From Actinomadura sp. WMMA1423 (GTDB taxonomy: Bacteria; Actinomycetota; Actinomycetes; Streptosporangiales; Streptosporangiaceae): a DNA stretch of 64,000 nt. Shown here one piece after another: positions 19,351 to 29,516 of the stretch (its first letter is position 1; each line of letters opens with the position of its first letter). Both the position numbers and the translations under genes were made by a program. The DNA is taken from assembly GCF_006547145.1 (NCBI RefSeq), contig NZ_CP041244.1:2604001-2668000 (forward strand), written 5' to 3'. The notes below the pieces were generated by a model that saw only the letters and a list, made by a program, of their open reading frames with translations, had not been told where the DNA came from and made no database searches.

Positions 19351-19995
19351 TCAGCCCTCCTGCTTTCCTTCTCGATCCGATGAATCACGGGTGCCGGAGC
19401 TCCCGTTCCCCCGGTCGGGGGCTGCCGGCGCGATGTCGCCGGCAAGGTCCCGCAGCGCCGCCCACCGGGGGTCGGCGACGTCGTGGCGATGGCCCGGCTC
19501 GACGTCGGCGAGCCGCGCACCGCAGTCCGGGCACAGGCCCGGGCAGTCGTCCCGGCACAGCGGGGACAGCGGCAGTGCGAGCACCACCGCGTCCCGCAGG
19601 ACCGGTTCGAGGTCGATCAGGTCGCCCTCGAGGCGGAGCTCGTCGTCCTCGGCGTTCCCGCCCGAGCGGGTGTCGTCGTAGACGTACAGCTCCTGGAAGT
19701 CCGCCTCGAAGGTCGAGGCGATCGGGTCGAGGCAGCGGGAGCACTCCCCCTTGAGAGGGACCGTCGCCGTGCCGGTGACGAGCACCCCCTCCAGGACCGC
19801 TTCGAGCCGGAGGTCCAGCTCGATCGCGGCGCCCTCGGGGACGCCCACCATCTCGACGCCGAAATTCTCCGGTGCCGGCACGGACAGGTGCTCCTCCCGC
19901 GACGACCCGGGTTGCCTGCTCAGAGCTCGGGTGTCGAGCTTGAACGGAGCGCTGGGGTCGTTGCGTGTCAGCGGAATCCTGCTTTCGTGAGGCAT
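19351..19995 (-). CDS. DUF177/YceD protein, 23S rRNA accumulation factor-like
   Basis: 214 residues. The core (about 55-170) has the DUF177 pattern: [17 protein letters not shown], then [20 protein letters not shown] and [12 protein letters not shown], giving four cysteines. In E. coli and plants, homologues support 23S rRNA and large-subunit assembly. Coupling to rpmF (1-nt gap) fits a ribosome-assembly role. Confidence 0.92.
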   Translation of the reverse strand: MPHESRIPLTRNDPSAPFKLDTRALSRQPGSSREEHLSVPAPENFGVEMVGVPEGAAIELDLRLEAVLEGVLVTGTATVPLKGECSRCLDPIASTFEADFQELYVYDDTRSGGNAEDDELRLEGDLIDLEPVLRDAVVLALPLSPLCRDDCPGLCPDCGARLADVEPGHRHDVADPRWAALRDLAGDIAPAAPDRGNGSSGTRDSSDREGKQEG

Positions 19996-20100
19996 GGTGA
20001 ACGGCGGCCGCCTGTGATGGCCGATGTCCCAGGGTACCGAACACCGGCCGCTGACCCAACTCGCGGCCCGGCCACCAGGGGCGGGCCCGCCTCCGGGCGG

Positions 20101-20583
20101 TCAGGCCTGGTGCTGGAGCCGCTGGACCAGGCGGTCGTGGACGCTGTCGGGGACGAGCCCGGAGACGTCCCCACCGAACCTGACGACCTCCTTCATGAGG
20201 CTGGAGGACAGGAACGCGTACTCGGGGTTCGTCGCCATGAACAGCGTCTCCACCCCCGCGATCCGGTGGTTCATCTGGGCCATCTGCAACTCGTACTCGT
20301 AGTCGCTGACGGCCCGCAGCCCCCGGACGATCACCGGGATGTCCTGCTCCTTGCAGTAGTCGACGGTGAGCCCGTAGAAGGTGTCGACCGTGACGTTGCC
20401 GTACTCCCGGGTGACCTCGGAGATCATGTCGGCGCGCTCGTCCACGGTGAACAGGCTCTTCTTGTTCTTGTTGATCAGCACGGCGACGACCACCTCGTCG
20501 TAGAGGCGGGAGGCGCGGCTGATGATGTCGAGATGCCCGTTGGTGACGGGGTCGAACGATCCCGGACAGACGACACGGCGCAC
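20101..20583 (-). CDS. coaD: Phosphopantetheine adenylyltransferase CoaD
   Basis: 160 residues from the GTG at 20583 (MRRVVCPGSFDPVTNGHLD), which has AAGGGG upstream; the standard length. It makes dephospho-CoA from ATP and 4'-phosphopantetheine. The nucleotidyltransferase motif GSFDPVTNGHLD and the C-terminal SSSLMKEV motif are both present. Confidence 0.96.
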   Translation of the reverse strand: MRRVVCPGSFDPVTNGHLDIISRASRLYDEVVVAVLINKNKKSLFTVDERADMISEVTREYGNVTVDTFYGLTVDYCKEQDIPVIVRGLRAVSDYEYELQMAQMNHRIAGVETLFMATNPEYAFLSSSLMKEVVRFGGDVSGLVPDSVHDRLVQRLQHQA

Positions 20584-20677
20584 GGCGCGAACCCCTTCGG
20601 TCCCGGTTTCTGACCTGCGGCGTGAACGTACCAAATCACGTTCGGCCGGGTTTCCACCGGGCTCGCCGGGGGCGTCC

Positions 20678-22129
20678 TCAGCCGCCCAGGGCGTCCAGGA
20701 TCCTGGCGGCGATCGGGCCCGACTCGATGCCGTACCCGGACGCCTCCGTCATCACCGCGACCGCGTACCTGGGGTCGCTCCGCGGGCCGAACCCGATGAA
20801 CCAGCGGTCGTTGTAGGAGGCGCCCTCGACGTCGGCGGTCCCGGTCTTGCCGCCGAGGACGGACGTCCCCCGCAGGGACTTGCCGGTGCCCCGCTCGACG
20901 ACGGCCTCCATCATGTCCCGCATCTGCTTCGCCTGGTCGCCGGTGAGGGCGCGGGACAGCCGCTGGGGCGAGATCTTGTCGACCGTCGAGCCGTCCGGTG
21001 CGCGCAGCCTGTCCACCAGCCGGGGCCGCATGACCTCCCCGTCGTTGAGGACCGCGGCGGCGACCATGGCCATCTGGAGCGGGGTGGCGACCGTGCTGCC
21101 CTGCCCGATGGAGCCGAGCGCGCTGAGCGAGGGCTGGTCGGTCCTGGGGAAGGAACTGGGGGCGCTCTTCAGGCCCTCCGCGAACTCGATCCGGTCGCCG
21201 AACCCGAATCTGCCCGCCTGCGCGTTGACGGCGTCGTTGCCGGGCTTCTGCGCGCCCATGTAGGCGAACGTGGTGTTGCAGGACTGTGCGTACGCCTCGA
21301 TGAGGGGGATCTGGGACAGGTCGCAGGATCCGCCGATGTCGCCCGCGTCGTTGTTGATCGCCCGCCCGGCGCCCGGTGGCCGGTAGCTCCGTCCGGCCTT
21401 GACCTGCGTGCCCTCGTCCGTCCCGGCCTTCAGCGCCGTCGCGGCGACGACGGTCTTGAACGTGGAGCCGGGCGGGAACAGCTCGTAGGCGGCCTTGTTG
21501 AGCAGCGGCTTGCGCGGCTGGTCGCCGAGCCGGTCGAACGCCTCCACTGCCTTCTTGCGGTCGAGGGTCGACACCTCGTTCGGGTCGTAGGACGGCGTGG
21601 ACGCCATCACCAGGACCGCGCCGGTGCGCGCGTCGAGGGCGACCGCCGCCCCGCGCCGCGCACCGCCGGCCTTCAGCGCCTCGTAGGCGGCGCGCTGCGC
21701 GTCGGGGTCGACGGTGGCCTCCACCGTGCCGCCCGGGACGTGCTTGCCGATCAGCTTGTCGACGAGGTTGGAGGTGGCGAGCCGGGCGTCGGTCCCGTCC
21801 AGGAAGTGGTTCTCCGCCTCCTCCAGGCCGGTCTGGGAGAACACCGAGAAGTAGCCGGTGATCGGCGCGAAGACGGCGCCGTCCTTGTAGCGGCGCTGGA
21901 AACGGTCGCCGTCCACCTGGTCGGACCAGGCGAGCCGCTCGCCGCGCGCGACGATGGGGCCCCGGTCGATCTTGAAGCGGTCCTCGAACTGGCGGGCGTT
22001 GAGCGAGTCGTCCCGCAGCCCCTGCGCCTGGAAGCCCTGCACGTAGGTGACGTTCACCAGGAGCGCGAGCACCAGGAGCAGGGTGATCACCCAGGTGCGC
22101 GCCAGCGCGCGGTCGATCCCGGGCCTCAT
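20678..22129 (-). CDS. Class B penicillin-binding protein (PbpA-like transpeptidase)
   Basis: 483 residues with a single N-terminal membrane anchor (about 12-31), an N-terminal dimerisation region and a transpeptidase domain. Catalytic motifs are STFK at 222-225, SCN at 283-285 and KTGTA at 428-432. It cross-links peptidoglycan outside the membrane. Actinobacterial PbpA normally lies beside rodA and pknAB; here it stands alone between coaD and rsmD, so it is probably an extra PBP. It lies 30 nt downstream of rsmD on the same strand, so co-expression is likely. Confidence 0.92.
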   Translation of the reverse strand: MRPGIDRALARTWVITLLLVLALLVNVTYVQGFQAQGLRDDSLNARQFEDRFKIDRGPIVARGERLAWSDQVDGDRFQRRYKDGAVFAPITGYFSVFSQTGLEEAENHFLDGTDARLATSNLVDKLIGKHVPGGTVEATVDPDAQRAAYEALKAGGARRGAAVALDARTGAVLVMASTPSYDPNEVSTLDRKKAVEAFDRLGDQPRKPLLNKAAYELFPPGSTFKTVVAATALKAGTDEGTQVKAGRSYRPPGAGRAINNDAGDIGGSCDLSQIPLIEAYAQSCNTTFAYMGAQKPGNDAVNAQAGRFGFGDRIEFAEGLKSAPSSFPRTDQPSLSALGSIGQGSTVATPLQMAMVAAAVLNDGEVMRPRLVDRLRAPDGSTVDKISPQRLSRALTGDQAKQMRDMMEAVVERGTGKSLRGTSVLGGKTGTADVEGASYNDRWFIGFGPRSDPRYAVAVMTEASGYGIESGPIAARILDALGG

Positions 22130-22159
22130 GCGCTCTCCCCTACCCGAACCGGCGGCTTC

Positions 22160-22735
22160 TCAACGGCGGTCCTCAACGGCGGCGCGGCCGTACCAGAACA
22201 CCGCCTCGCCGTAGCGCCGCTCCCGCTCGGCCTCGTAGCCGTCGGGCCATTCCAGCGCGGGGCCGCGGGCGGCGCGTTCCACGACGACCAGCGCGTCCGG
22301 GGCCGCCCACCCGTTGTCGCGCAGTCCCTCCAGCAGGGCGGTGACGGACGCGTCCGGCACCGCGTAGGGCGGGTCGGCGAAGATCAGGTCGTAGGGCTCG
22401 TCCGGCTTCCCGCGGACGAGCCGCTCCACCTTCTCCGCGCAGGGGACCGCGCCGGGCAGCCCGAGCGTCCCGGCGTTCTGCCGGATCACCTTCATCGCCC
22501 GCGGATGCGACTCGACCAGCAGCGCGTGGGCGGCCCCCCGGGACAGGGCCTCGAGTCCGACCGCGCCCGAGCCCGCGTACAGGTCGGCGACGCGCAGCCC
22601 GTCCAGCGGCCCGAGCAGGGCCAGCACCGTGGAGAAGAGCCCCTCCCTGGCGCGGTCGCTGGTCGGCCTGGTGTCCCGTCCCGCCGGGACGGCCAGCCGC
22701 CGCCCTCCCGCGATGCCCGCGATGACCCTGCTCAC
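22160..22735 (-). CDS. rsmD: 16S rRNA (guanine966-N2)-methyltransferase RsmD
   Basis: 191 residues. RsmD opening MSRVIAGIAGGRRLAVPAG and TRPTSDRAREGLFS; SAM site VADLYAGSGAVGLEALSRG; catalytic DPPY in YDLIFADPPYAV. It methylates G966 of 16S rRNA. It belongs to the conserved recG-rsmD-coaD neighbourhood, though a HEAT-repeat gene and a dispersed repeat separate it from recG here. Confidence 0.95.
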   Translation of the reverse strand: MSRVIAGIAGGRRLAVPAGRDTRPTSDRAREGLFSTVLALLGPLDGLRVADLYAGSGAVGLEALSRGAAHALLVESHPRAMKVIRQNAGTLGLPGAVPCAEKVERLVRGKPDEPYDLIFADPPYAVPDASVTALLEGLRDNGWAAPDALVVVERAARGPALEWPDGYEAERERRYGEAVFWYGRAAVEDRR

Positions 22736-22900
22736 CGTCCCAGTATCCGCCCCGCCCCCCGCTGATCACGCCAACAACCGCCCCCGGCCGGGCGATCCGC
22801 ACAAAAGTTGCACAATCCAACGACCGAAGGAGGCCGCAGGAACTCATCCCCAGGCGTCCCCGCGACGGGAGCCACCCACCGCGACGACCTCAGCCACCAC
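22736..22900. other. Intergenic region upstream of rsmD
   Basis: No gene is seen. On the minus strand it contains TTGTGCAACTTTTGTGC, a direct repeat of TTGTGC (around 22799-22815), which might be a promoter or operator for rsmD. The rest is GC-rich and featureless up to repeat copy B. Confidence 0.35.
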
Positions 22901-23066
22901 AGCACCACGCAACAACCCCAATGGTGCGATCGCGTCCGAAGGCAGATTCGAGCGGAGCAAGAATCTGATCGCGCAGCGAGCCGCCAGGCGAGCCGGAGCG
23001 ATGCCAGCGATCGCCCGCTTTTCCGACGATGGAGGGCCGCCAGGCCCGAAGGAGGAGAAAAAGCAA
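22901..23066 (-). repeat. Dispersed structured element, copy B
   Basis: Homologous to copies A and C. The outer stem is GCTTTTTC/GGAAAAGC (23057-23064 with 23017-23024, eight pairs including one G-U). The inner hairpin GGGCC-TGGC-GGCCC is identical to copy A. The later stem is CAGATTC/GAATCTG (22961-22967 with 22943-22949), where both partners of one base pair differ from copies A and C. Single-base indels relative to A break any shared reading frame. It lies about 100 nt downstream of the HEAT-repeat gene and upstream of rsmD. Confidence 0.85.
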
Positions 23067-23166
23067 TAAGCAAGACCGCCAGCGCCGTGCCACGCTGGCG
23101 GTCCCGCTCATGGCCGGTCTTCCTCCCAGTAGGAAGACCGGGCCGTGAATCGCTGAGTCTCTGCCC

Positions 23167-24036
23167 TCAGGCCAGAGACCAGCGTGCTTGGGTGCGGACG
23201 CCTGGGTCTGGGTCGGCGAGGGTCTCGGTCAGGGCGGTGACCACCTCGGGGAGGTCGGTGGCCCACTGTTCGAGGGCCTGGACGGCGGCGCGGCGGACGT
23301 CGACCGTGCGGTCGCGCAGGGCCTTGACCAGGGGCTGGACGGCGACCTCGGGGCGGGCCTCGGCCAGGGCGCGGACGGCGTGGCGGCGGACCTGCCAGTT
23401 GGCGTGGGCGATCGCGGTGACGACACGTCCTTCCAGCGGTTCGGGGACGCCGAGGTCGGCCGCGGCGTCGAGGGCGGCGATGCGGACGACGGGATCGTGG
23501 TCGGCGAGGAGGTGTTCGAGCGCGGGCAGGCCGGAGGGCCGGGCGAGGCGGGCGAGTCCCTCGGCGACGGCGACGCGGACCTCGCGGGACGGGTCGTCGG
23601 CGGCCTCGGCGACGCGGGCGACCTCGCGCAGCGCCACCAGGCCGAGGACGGCCTGGATGCGGACGTGGGGCTCGTCGTCCTCGAACCCCTGCGCGTAGAG
23701 CTCTCCGGCGCCCTTGGCGAGGATCCCGACGAGGTCGGCCGCGGTCTCGCGGACGGTGGTGTCGCGGCCGTCGGCCGCGGCGAGCAGCAGGGCGTCGACG
23801 CCGTCGTCGCCGAAGTACAGCTCGGGCAGGTCGCGCAGCGCGTCCGCGGCGACGCGGCGCACGTCCTCGTGCTCGTCGGCGAGGGCCCAGGCGAAGGTGT
23901 CGCCGGTGCCGCGCGGCGCCTCGCCCGTGCGGGCCGCCCTGGTGAGCGCCGCGAGGGCCTCGGCGCGGGTGGCGGGGTCGGGGTCGCGGAGGAGTTCCTC
24001 CGCCTGGTCCAGTCGCAGCCGGGTGGTGTGAGTCAT
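23167..24036 (-). CDS. HEAT-repeat protein
   Basis: 289 residues made almost entirely of HEAT/PBS-lyase-type helical repeats of about 30 residues, e.g. VRRVAADALRDL, VRVAVAEGLARLAR, VRRHAVRALAEA and VRRAAVQALEQWAT. Such solenoids are protein-binding scaffolds; no catalytic motif is seen. The ATG at 24036 has AGGAGG 8 nt upstream. It has its own promoter with an inverted repeat over the -35 box, so it is probably tightly regulated. Partner unknown. Confidence 0.85.
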   Translation of the reverse strand: MTHTTRLRLDQAEELLRDPDPATRAEALAALTRAARTGEAPRGTGDTFAWALADEHEDVRRVAADALRDLPELYFGDDGVDALLLAAADGRDTTVRETAADLVGILAKGAGELYAQGFEDDEPHVRIQAVLGLVALREVARVAEAADDPSREVRVAVAEGLARLARPSGLPALEHLLADHDPVVRIAALDAAADLGVPEPLEGRVVTAIAHANWQVRRHAVRALAEARPEVAVQPLVKALRDRTVDVRRAAVQALEQWATDLPEVVTALTETLADPDPGVRTQARWSLA

Positions 24037-24187
24037 GGGTGTGGCCTCCTGGTCTGGCCGTCGGATCCGTGGCGGGCATGAGTCCGCCGGGGGCGCGGGA
24101 TCAGCGACGGGAACACAGGGCGCTCGCCTGGCGCCGGAGGTCGACGTGCAGGCGGGCGATCAGAGCACGACTCGAAGTCACGCGTTC

Positions 24188-24236
24188 ATCCTGACCTGGC
24201 CGGGAGATATTGTCAACTAAATAGGTCGGCAATATC
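24188..24236 (-). promoter_or_regulatory. Promoter with inverted-repeat operator for the HEAT-repeat gene
   Basis: On the minus strand TTGACA (24211-24216) is followed after exactly 17 nt by CAGGAT (24188-24193), a good actinomycete vegetative promoter. An inverted repeat GATATTG/CAATATC (24206-24212 and 24230-24236) overlaps the -35 box, as expected for a repressor site. The region is AT-rich against its surroundings. It starts 3 nt beyond the recG stop. Confidence 0.6.
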
Positions 24237-24238
24237 TG

Positions 24239-26428
24239 TTACGTCTTCTCCAGGAAGTCGGCGCGCTCCTCGTCGAGCAGGGACGCGAGGACGGTGGCCA
24301 GCCCGGGGTGCGCCGACAGGTCCGGGTCGGACCCGACGAGGGCGGTCGCCTCCTCGCGCGCGTCGCGAATCACGTCCTCGTCCCGCTGGAGCGTGAGCAG
24401 CCGCAGGCTGGACGAGCGCCCGGCCTGCGCCGCGCCGAGCACGTCGCCCTCGCGGCGCTGCTCCAGGTCGAGCCGGGACAGTTTGAACCCGTCGGTGGTG
24501 GAGGCGACGGCGTCCAGCCGCTCGCGGGCCTTGCTGCCCGGCGCGGCGTCGGTGACGAGCAGGCAGAGGCCGTGCAGCGACCCGCGGCCGACGCGTCCGC
24601 GCAGCTGGTGGAGCTGGGAGACACCGAACCGGTCCGCGTCCATGATCACCATGACGGTGGCGTTGGGCACGTCCACGCCGACCTCGATGACCGTGGTGGC
24701 GAGCAGGACGTCCAGCTCCCGCGCGGTGAACCGGCGCATGACCGCGTCCTTCTCGTCCGGGTGCAGCTTGCCGTGCAGGACGCCGATGCGCAGCCCGTCG
24801 AGCAGCTCCTCCAGCTTCGGCAGCACCTCCATGATCCCGAGCGGGGACCGGCGGTCGGCCTCCTCGGCGACGACGGAGTCGCCCTCGTCGCCCTCCTGCT
24901 CGCCGATGCGCGGGCAGACGATGTAGATCTGCCGACCGTTCGCCGCCTCCTCCTTGATCCGCTCCCAGGTGCGGGCGAGGAACGCCGGCTTCTCGGGCGG
25001 CACGACGTGCGTCTGGATCTGCGACCGCCCCGCCGGGAGCTGGCCGAGCACCGAGGTCTCCAGGTCGCCGAAGACGGTCATCGCGACCGTGCGCGGGATC
25101 GGCGTCGCCGTCATGACCAGCACGTGCGGGCGGCCGCCGTCGACCTTCTCGCGCAGGGCGTCGCGCTGCTCGACACCGAACCTGTGCTGCTCGTCCACCA
25201 CGACGAGGCCGAGATCGGCGAACTGGACGGTCTCCTGCAGCAGCGCATGGGTGCCGACGACGATCCCCGCCGCCCCGGACGCCGCCTCCAGCAGCGCCTC
25301 CTTGCGCGCCTTCGCCCCCTGCGACCCGGTCAGCAGCGCCACCCGCGTGGCGTGCTCGGCCCCGCCGATCTGCCCCGCCTGCGCCAGATCGCCGAGCATT
25401 CCGGTGATCGACCGGTAGTGCTGCTGAGCCAGCACCTCGGTCGGCGCCAGCAGCGCCGCCTGCCCTCCCCCGTCCACCACCTGCAACATCGCCCGCAACG
25501 CGACCACCGTCTTTCCCGCTCCGACGTCGCCCTGGAGGAGGCGGTGCATGGGGTGGCTCTTGGCCAGGTCGGCGGCTATCTCGTCGCCCACCTGGCGTTG
25601 GCCCTCGGTGAGTTCGAAGGGGAGGCGGGCGTCGAACTCCGCTTGGATGCCGCCGAAGGACGGGGAGCGCGGCTTGGCGGGCAGGGAGGCGGCGACGACG
25701 CGGCGCTGGGCGAGGGCGATCTGGACGACGAAGGCCTCGTCCCATTTGAGGCGGGCCTTGGCGCGGCCCAGCTCGTCCCAGGTCCGGGGGCGGTGGATGC
25801 CCTCGTATGCCTCGCGCAGGCCGATCAGGTGGCGGCGGCTGAGGAGCGCGTCGGGCATGGGGTCGTCCGGCAGGTCGAGCTGGGCGAGGACGGTCTCGAC
25901 GGACGTGCTGATCGCCTCGATGGGCAGCGCCTTGGTGGACGGGTAGATCGGGATGATCTCGTCGGCCCACTCCTGCGCGGCCTCCTCGGCGCCCTTCTCG
26001 TGGACGACCTTGTACTGCGGGTGCGTCAGCTGCCGGACGGTCTTGCCGCTGCGGGGCACGTAGGTGCTGATCTTGCCGGCGAACAGGCCGCGGGTGCCCG
26101 GCGACAGCTCCTTCTCGGGCCGGTAGGAGCCCTTGCGGCCGAAGAAGCTGAGCTTGAGCAGGCCGGTCCCGTCGGTGACGGTGATCTCCAGGACGTAGCC
26201 GGGGCTGCGGGTGAGGGAGCGGCCCTGCACCTTCACGACCTCCGCCATGACCGTGACGTGCTCGCCGTCCTGCAGGCCGCTGAGCTGGGTCAGCTCGCCG
26301 CGGTGGGCGTAGCGGCGCGGGTAGTGGTGCAGCAGGTCGCCGACCGTGTGCAGGTCGAGGCCCTTCTTCAGCGCGCCCGCCGTCTTGTCGCCGAGGACCT
26401 TGCGCAACGGCTCGTCGAGGTTAGCCAC
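24239..26428 (-). CDS. recG: ATP-dependent DNA helicase RecG
   Basis: 729 residues. N-terminal OB-fold wedge domain, then the SF2 helicase core: Walker A QGDVGAGKTVVAL, DEQHRFG, TATPIPRT, and RecG motifs HGKLHPDEKDAVMRRF and QLHQLRGRVGRG. It remodels stalled replication forks and Holliday junctions. GTG start at 26428 (MANLDEPLRKVLGDK). It lies 32 nt downstream of the DAK2 gene. Confidence 0.97.
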   Translation of the reverse strand: MANLDEPLRKVLGDKTAGALKKGLDLHTVGDLLHHYPRRYAHRGELTQLSGLQDGEHVTVMAEVVKVQGRSLTRSPGYVLEITVTDGTGLLKLSFFGRKGSYRPEKELSPGTRGLFAGKISTYVPRSGKTVRQLTHPQYKVVHEKGAEEAAQEWADEIIPIYPSTKALPIEAISTSVETVLAQLDLPDDPMPDALLSRRHLIGLREAYEGIHRPRTWDELGRAKARLKWDEAFVVQIALAQRRVVAASLPAKPRSPSFGGIQAEFDARLPFELTEGQRQVGDEIAADLAKSHPMHRLLQGDVGAGKTVVALRAMLQVVDGGGQAALLAPTEVLAQQHYRSITGMLGDLAQAGQIGGAEHATRVALLTGSQGAKARKEALLEAASGAAGIVVGTHALLQETVQFADLGLVVVDEQHRFGVEQRDALREKVDGGRPHVLVMTATPIPRTVAMTVFGDLETSVLGQLPAGRSQIQTHVVPPEKPAFLARTWERIKEEAANGRQIYIVCPRIGEQEGDEGDSVVAEEADRRSPLGIMEVLPKLEELLDGLRIGVLHGKLHPDEKDAVMRRFTARELDVLLATTVIEVGVDVPNATVMVIMDADRFGVSQLHQLRGRVGRGSLHGLCLLVTDAAPGSKARERLDAVASTTDGFKLSRLDLEQRREGDVLGAAQAGRSSSLRLLTLQRDEDVIRDAREEATALVGSDPDLSAHPGLATVLASLLDEERADFLEKT

Positions 26429-26460
26429 GGGTCTTTTCTAGCCGATGGGGGCGACGGGAT

Positions 26461-28056
26461 TCACTCGACGCCGATGAGCAGCGGGTAGCGTTCCTGGTCG
26501 CCGGCGTACACGCCGACCTCCGCGTCGGGGCGCCGGCGGCGCAGGTGGTCCTCCAGTCCGGCGGCGAGCCCGGGCGGGGCGTGGCGGCCGGCGATCAGGG
26601 TGACCAGCTCGCCGCCGCCCGAGAGCATCCGGTCCAGGACGTCGCGGGCCACCTCGGCGAGGTCCGCGCCGATCGTCGCGACGTCCCCCTCGATCAGGCC
26701 GAGGACGTCGCCCGGCTGGCAGAGGCCCGCGCTCGTCACGGCCTCCTGCGCGGCGACCTCCAGATGGCCGAAGCGGGTGGCTCCGGCGGCGCGGGTCATC
26801 TCGATCACGTCCTCGGCGAAGCGGCGCAGCGGGTCGTGCACGGCGAGCGCCGCCATCCCCTGGACGGACGCCTTGGTCGGGACCACCGCGATGCGGGCCC
26901 CGCCGTCCCGCGCGCGCTCCGCCGCGGCTTCGGCGAGGGCGAGGACCTCTGGTTCGTTCGGCAGGACGGTCACCTCGTCGCCGGCGGCGAGGATCGCCTC
27001 GGCGAGCACGGCGAGCGGCGGGACGGCGCCGGGCTCGCGCCGCACGACCCGCGCTCCGCACTCCTCGAACAGCGCGGCCAACCCGTCGGCGGCGGTGACG
27101 GCGATCACCGCGCGGCCGGTGTGCGGCGCGTGCGGATGGCCCTCGGCGGCGTGCAGGTAGGTGACGCGGATCCGGTGCGGGCGTCCCGCCGCCATGCCCG
27201 CCTCGATCGCCGACCCGGCGTCGTCGACGTGGACGTGGACGTTCCACAGCCCGTCGCCGCCGACCACGACCAGGGAGTCGCCGAGGCCGTCGAGGCGCTC
27301 GCGCAGGGTGTGGACGGCGTCGTCGGGCGCGTCGAGCAGGTACATCACCTCGTATCCGAATCCCTGGGGGGCCGGGGGCTCCCCGGCGGGCGGAGGCGTC
27401 CCGGCGGTGCGGGCCGGGATCTCGTACCGCTCCGGGTACTCGTCGGTGGCCACCGCGACGAGGGCGTCGAGCACCACGCACAGCCCGGCCGCGCCGGCGT
27501 CCACGACCCCGCTGCGCGCGAGCACGTCCAGCTGGCCGGTGGTGCGGCGCAGCGCCTGCCGTGCGCCCGCGGCGGCGGCCCGCGCGGCCTCGGGGAGCCC
27601 GGTTCCCGAGGCGGTCGCGGACGCCGCGGCGGCCTCGGCGAGGACGCTGAGGATCGTGCCCTCGACGGGATGCTCGACGGCCCCGCGGGCCAGGACGGAC
27701 GCGTGGTCGAGGGCCGCCGCGAAGGAGGCGCCGTCCGGCGGCGCCTCCAGGGGGCCGAGGACGTCGGCGAGGCCCCGGAACACCTGGCTCAGGATCACGC
27801 CGGAGTTGCCCCGCGCGCCGAGCAGCGCCCCCTGCGCCAGGGTCCGCCACGGGTCGGCGCCGCCCGGCGGCTCGTCCAGGGCGTCGGCCGCCGCGATGAC
27901 GGTCAGGTGCAGGTTGGTGCCGGTGTCCCCGTCCGGGACGGGGAAGACGTTGAGCGCGTCGATCTCGGCCCTGGTCCGCCCGAGCGCCTCCGCCGCGAGC
28001 CTGCACCACCGCCGCACCGCCGCACCGTCGAGGGCCGCCGCATCGTCCAGCGCCAC
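26461..28056 (-). CDS. DAK2-domain / FakA-like fatty acid kinase subunit
   Basis: 531 residues. The N-terminal DAK2 (DhaL-like) domain has NVFPVPDGDTGTNLHLT and LLGARGNSGVILSQVFRG, which bind nucleotide and Mg. The central and C-terminal regions match the YloV/FakA layout. In Firmicutes FakA phosphorylates fatty acids delivered by FakB; no fakB is seen here. The conserved recG-DAK2-rpmB order supports the call. The GTG at 28056 has AAGGGAG upstream. It is divergent from rpmB. Confidence 0.9.
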   Translation of the reverse strand: MALDDAAALDGAAVRRWCRLAAEALGRTRAEIDALNVFPVPDGDTGTNLHLTVIAAADALDEPPGGADPWRTLAQGALLGARGNSGVILSQVFRGLADVLGPLEAPPDGASFAAALDHASVLARGAVEHPVEGTILSVLAEAAAASATASGTGLPEAARAAAAGARQALRRTTGQLDVLARSGVVDAGAAGLCVVLDALVAVATDEYPERYEIPARTAGTPPPAGEPPAPQGFGYEVMYLLDAPDDAVHTLRERLDGLGDSLVVVGGDGLWNVHVHVDDAGSAIEAGMAAGRPHRIRVTYLHAAEGHPHAPHTGRAVIAVTAADGLAALFEECGARVVRREPGAVPPLAVLAEAILAAGDEVTVLPNEPEVLALAEAAAERARDGGARIAVVPTKASVQGMAALAVHDPLRRFAEDVIEMTRAAGATRFGHLEVAAQEAVTSAGLCQPGDVLGLIEGDVATIGADLAEVARDVLDRMLSGGGELVTLIAGRHAPPGLAAGLEDHLRRRRPDAEVGVYAGDQERYPLLIGVE

Positions 28057-28240
28057 CGTGCTCCCTTCCGCGCCGCCGCGTCCCGGCGCCGTCGATTCGC
28101 TAACCCGACTGGCTGTCGGCTAGTCTGGTCCACGCGCCACGTTCGTGGCGCTCATCAGTGAGCGCCCATGATGCCCGGCCCGCCCGAGGCGGCACCGGGT
28201 GGCGCTCCGATCAGAGCATCGACACCACTTGGAGTTTCCC

Positions 28241-28435
28241 GTGGCTTCCGTCTGCGACGTCTGCGGCAAGGGACCCGGTTTCGGCATGCGCGTCTCCCAC
28301 TCGCACCGCCGCACCCCGCGCCGCTGGAACCCCAACATCCAGCGCGTGCGCGCCGTCGTGAACGGCAGCACCAAGCGGATCAACGCCTGCACGTCCTGCA
28401 TCAAGGCCGGCAAGGTCGTCAAGCCGACGGTCTGA
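28241..28435 (+). CDS. rpmB: 50S ribosomal protein L28
   Basis: 64 residues from the GTG at 28241 (MASVCDVCGKGPGFGMRVSH), which has GGAG 10 nt upstream. CDVC and CTSC give a four-cysteine, zinc-binding L28. Actinomycetes often carry a second, zinc-free L28 elsewhere under Zur control; none is seen here. Confidence 0.96.
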   Translation: MASVCDVCGKGPGFGMRVSHSHRRTPRRWNPNIQRVRAVVNGSTKRINACTSCIKAGKVVKPTV

Positions 28436-28444
28436 CCCGCCCCG

Positions 28445-28512
28445 GGCCGCCCCGGCGGGGCGGTCCGCTTCACGGCTTCGGTCGGCTCATCGGGATCTCC
28501 CGGTGAGCCGAC
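28445..28512. terminator. Paired terminator hairpins between rpmB and thiD
   Basis: A GC hairpin (GGCCGCCCC/GGGGCGGTCC, 28445-28466) is followed by a long stem at 28481-28512: GTCGGCTCA-T-CGGG, loop ATCT, CCCG-G-TGAGCCGAC. The second ends with a short T run, TTTCGCATT. It sits between the convergent rpmB and thiD genes and should stop transcription from both sides. Confidence 0.75.
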
Positions 28513-28576
28513 TTTCGCATTCTCGGGGCTCCGTGCTCCCCTGCTTCCACGGGCTCCCGCACGCTGCCGCCGCCGT

Positions 28577-29380
<804 letters not shown>

Positions 29381-29516
29381 ACCGCCCACTTTATGGCGAT
29401 CCGCCGGGACCGGCGAGCCGTGGAGGAACGGCGACGCCCCCTGAAGGCGCGCCCGCCAGGGTCCGGGGTGCGGGGATCGGAGGCCGCCGGAAGCGCCGAG
29501 CCGCCTGGAGCCGAGC

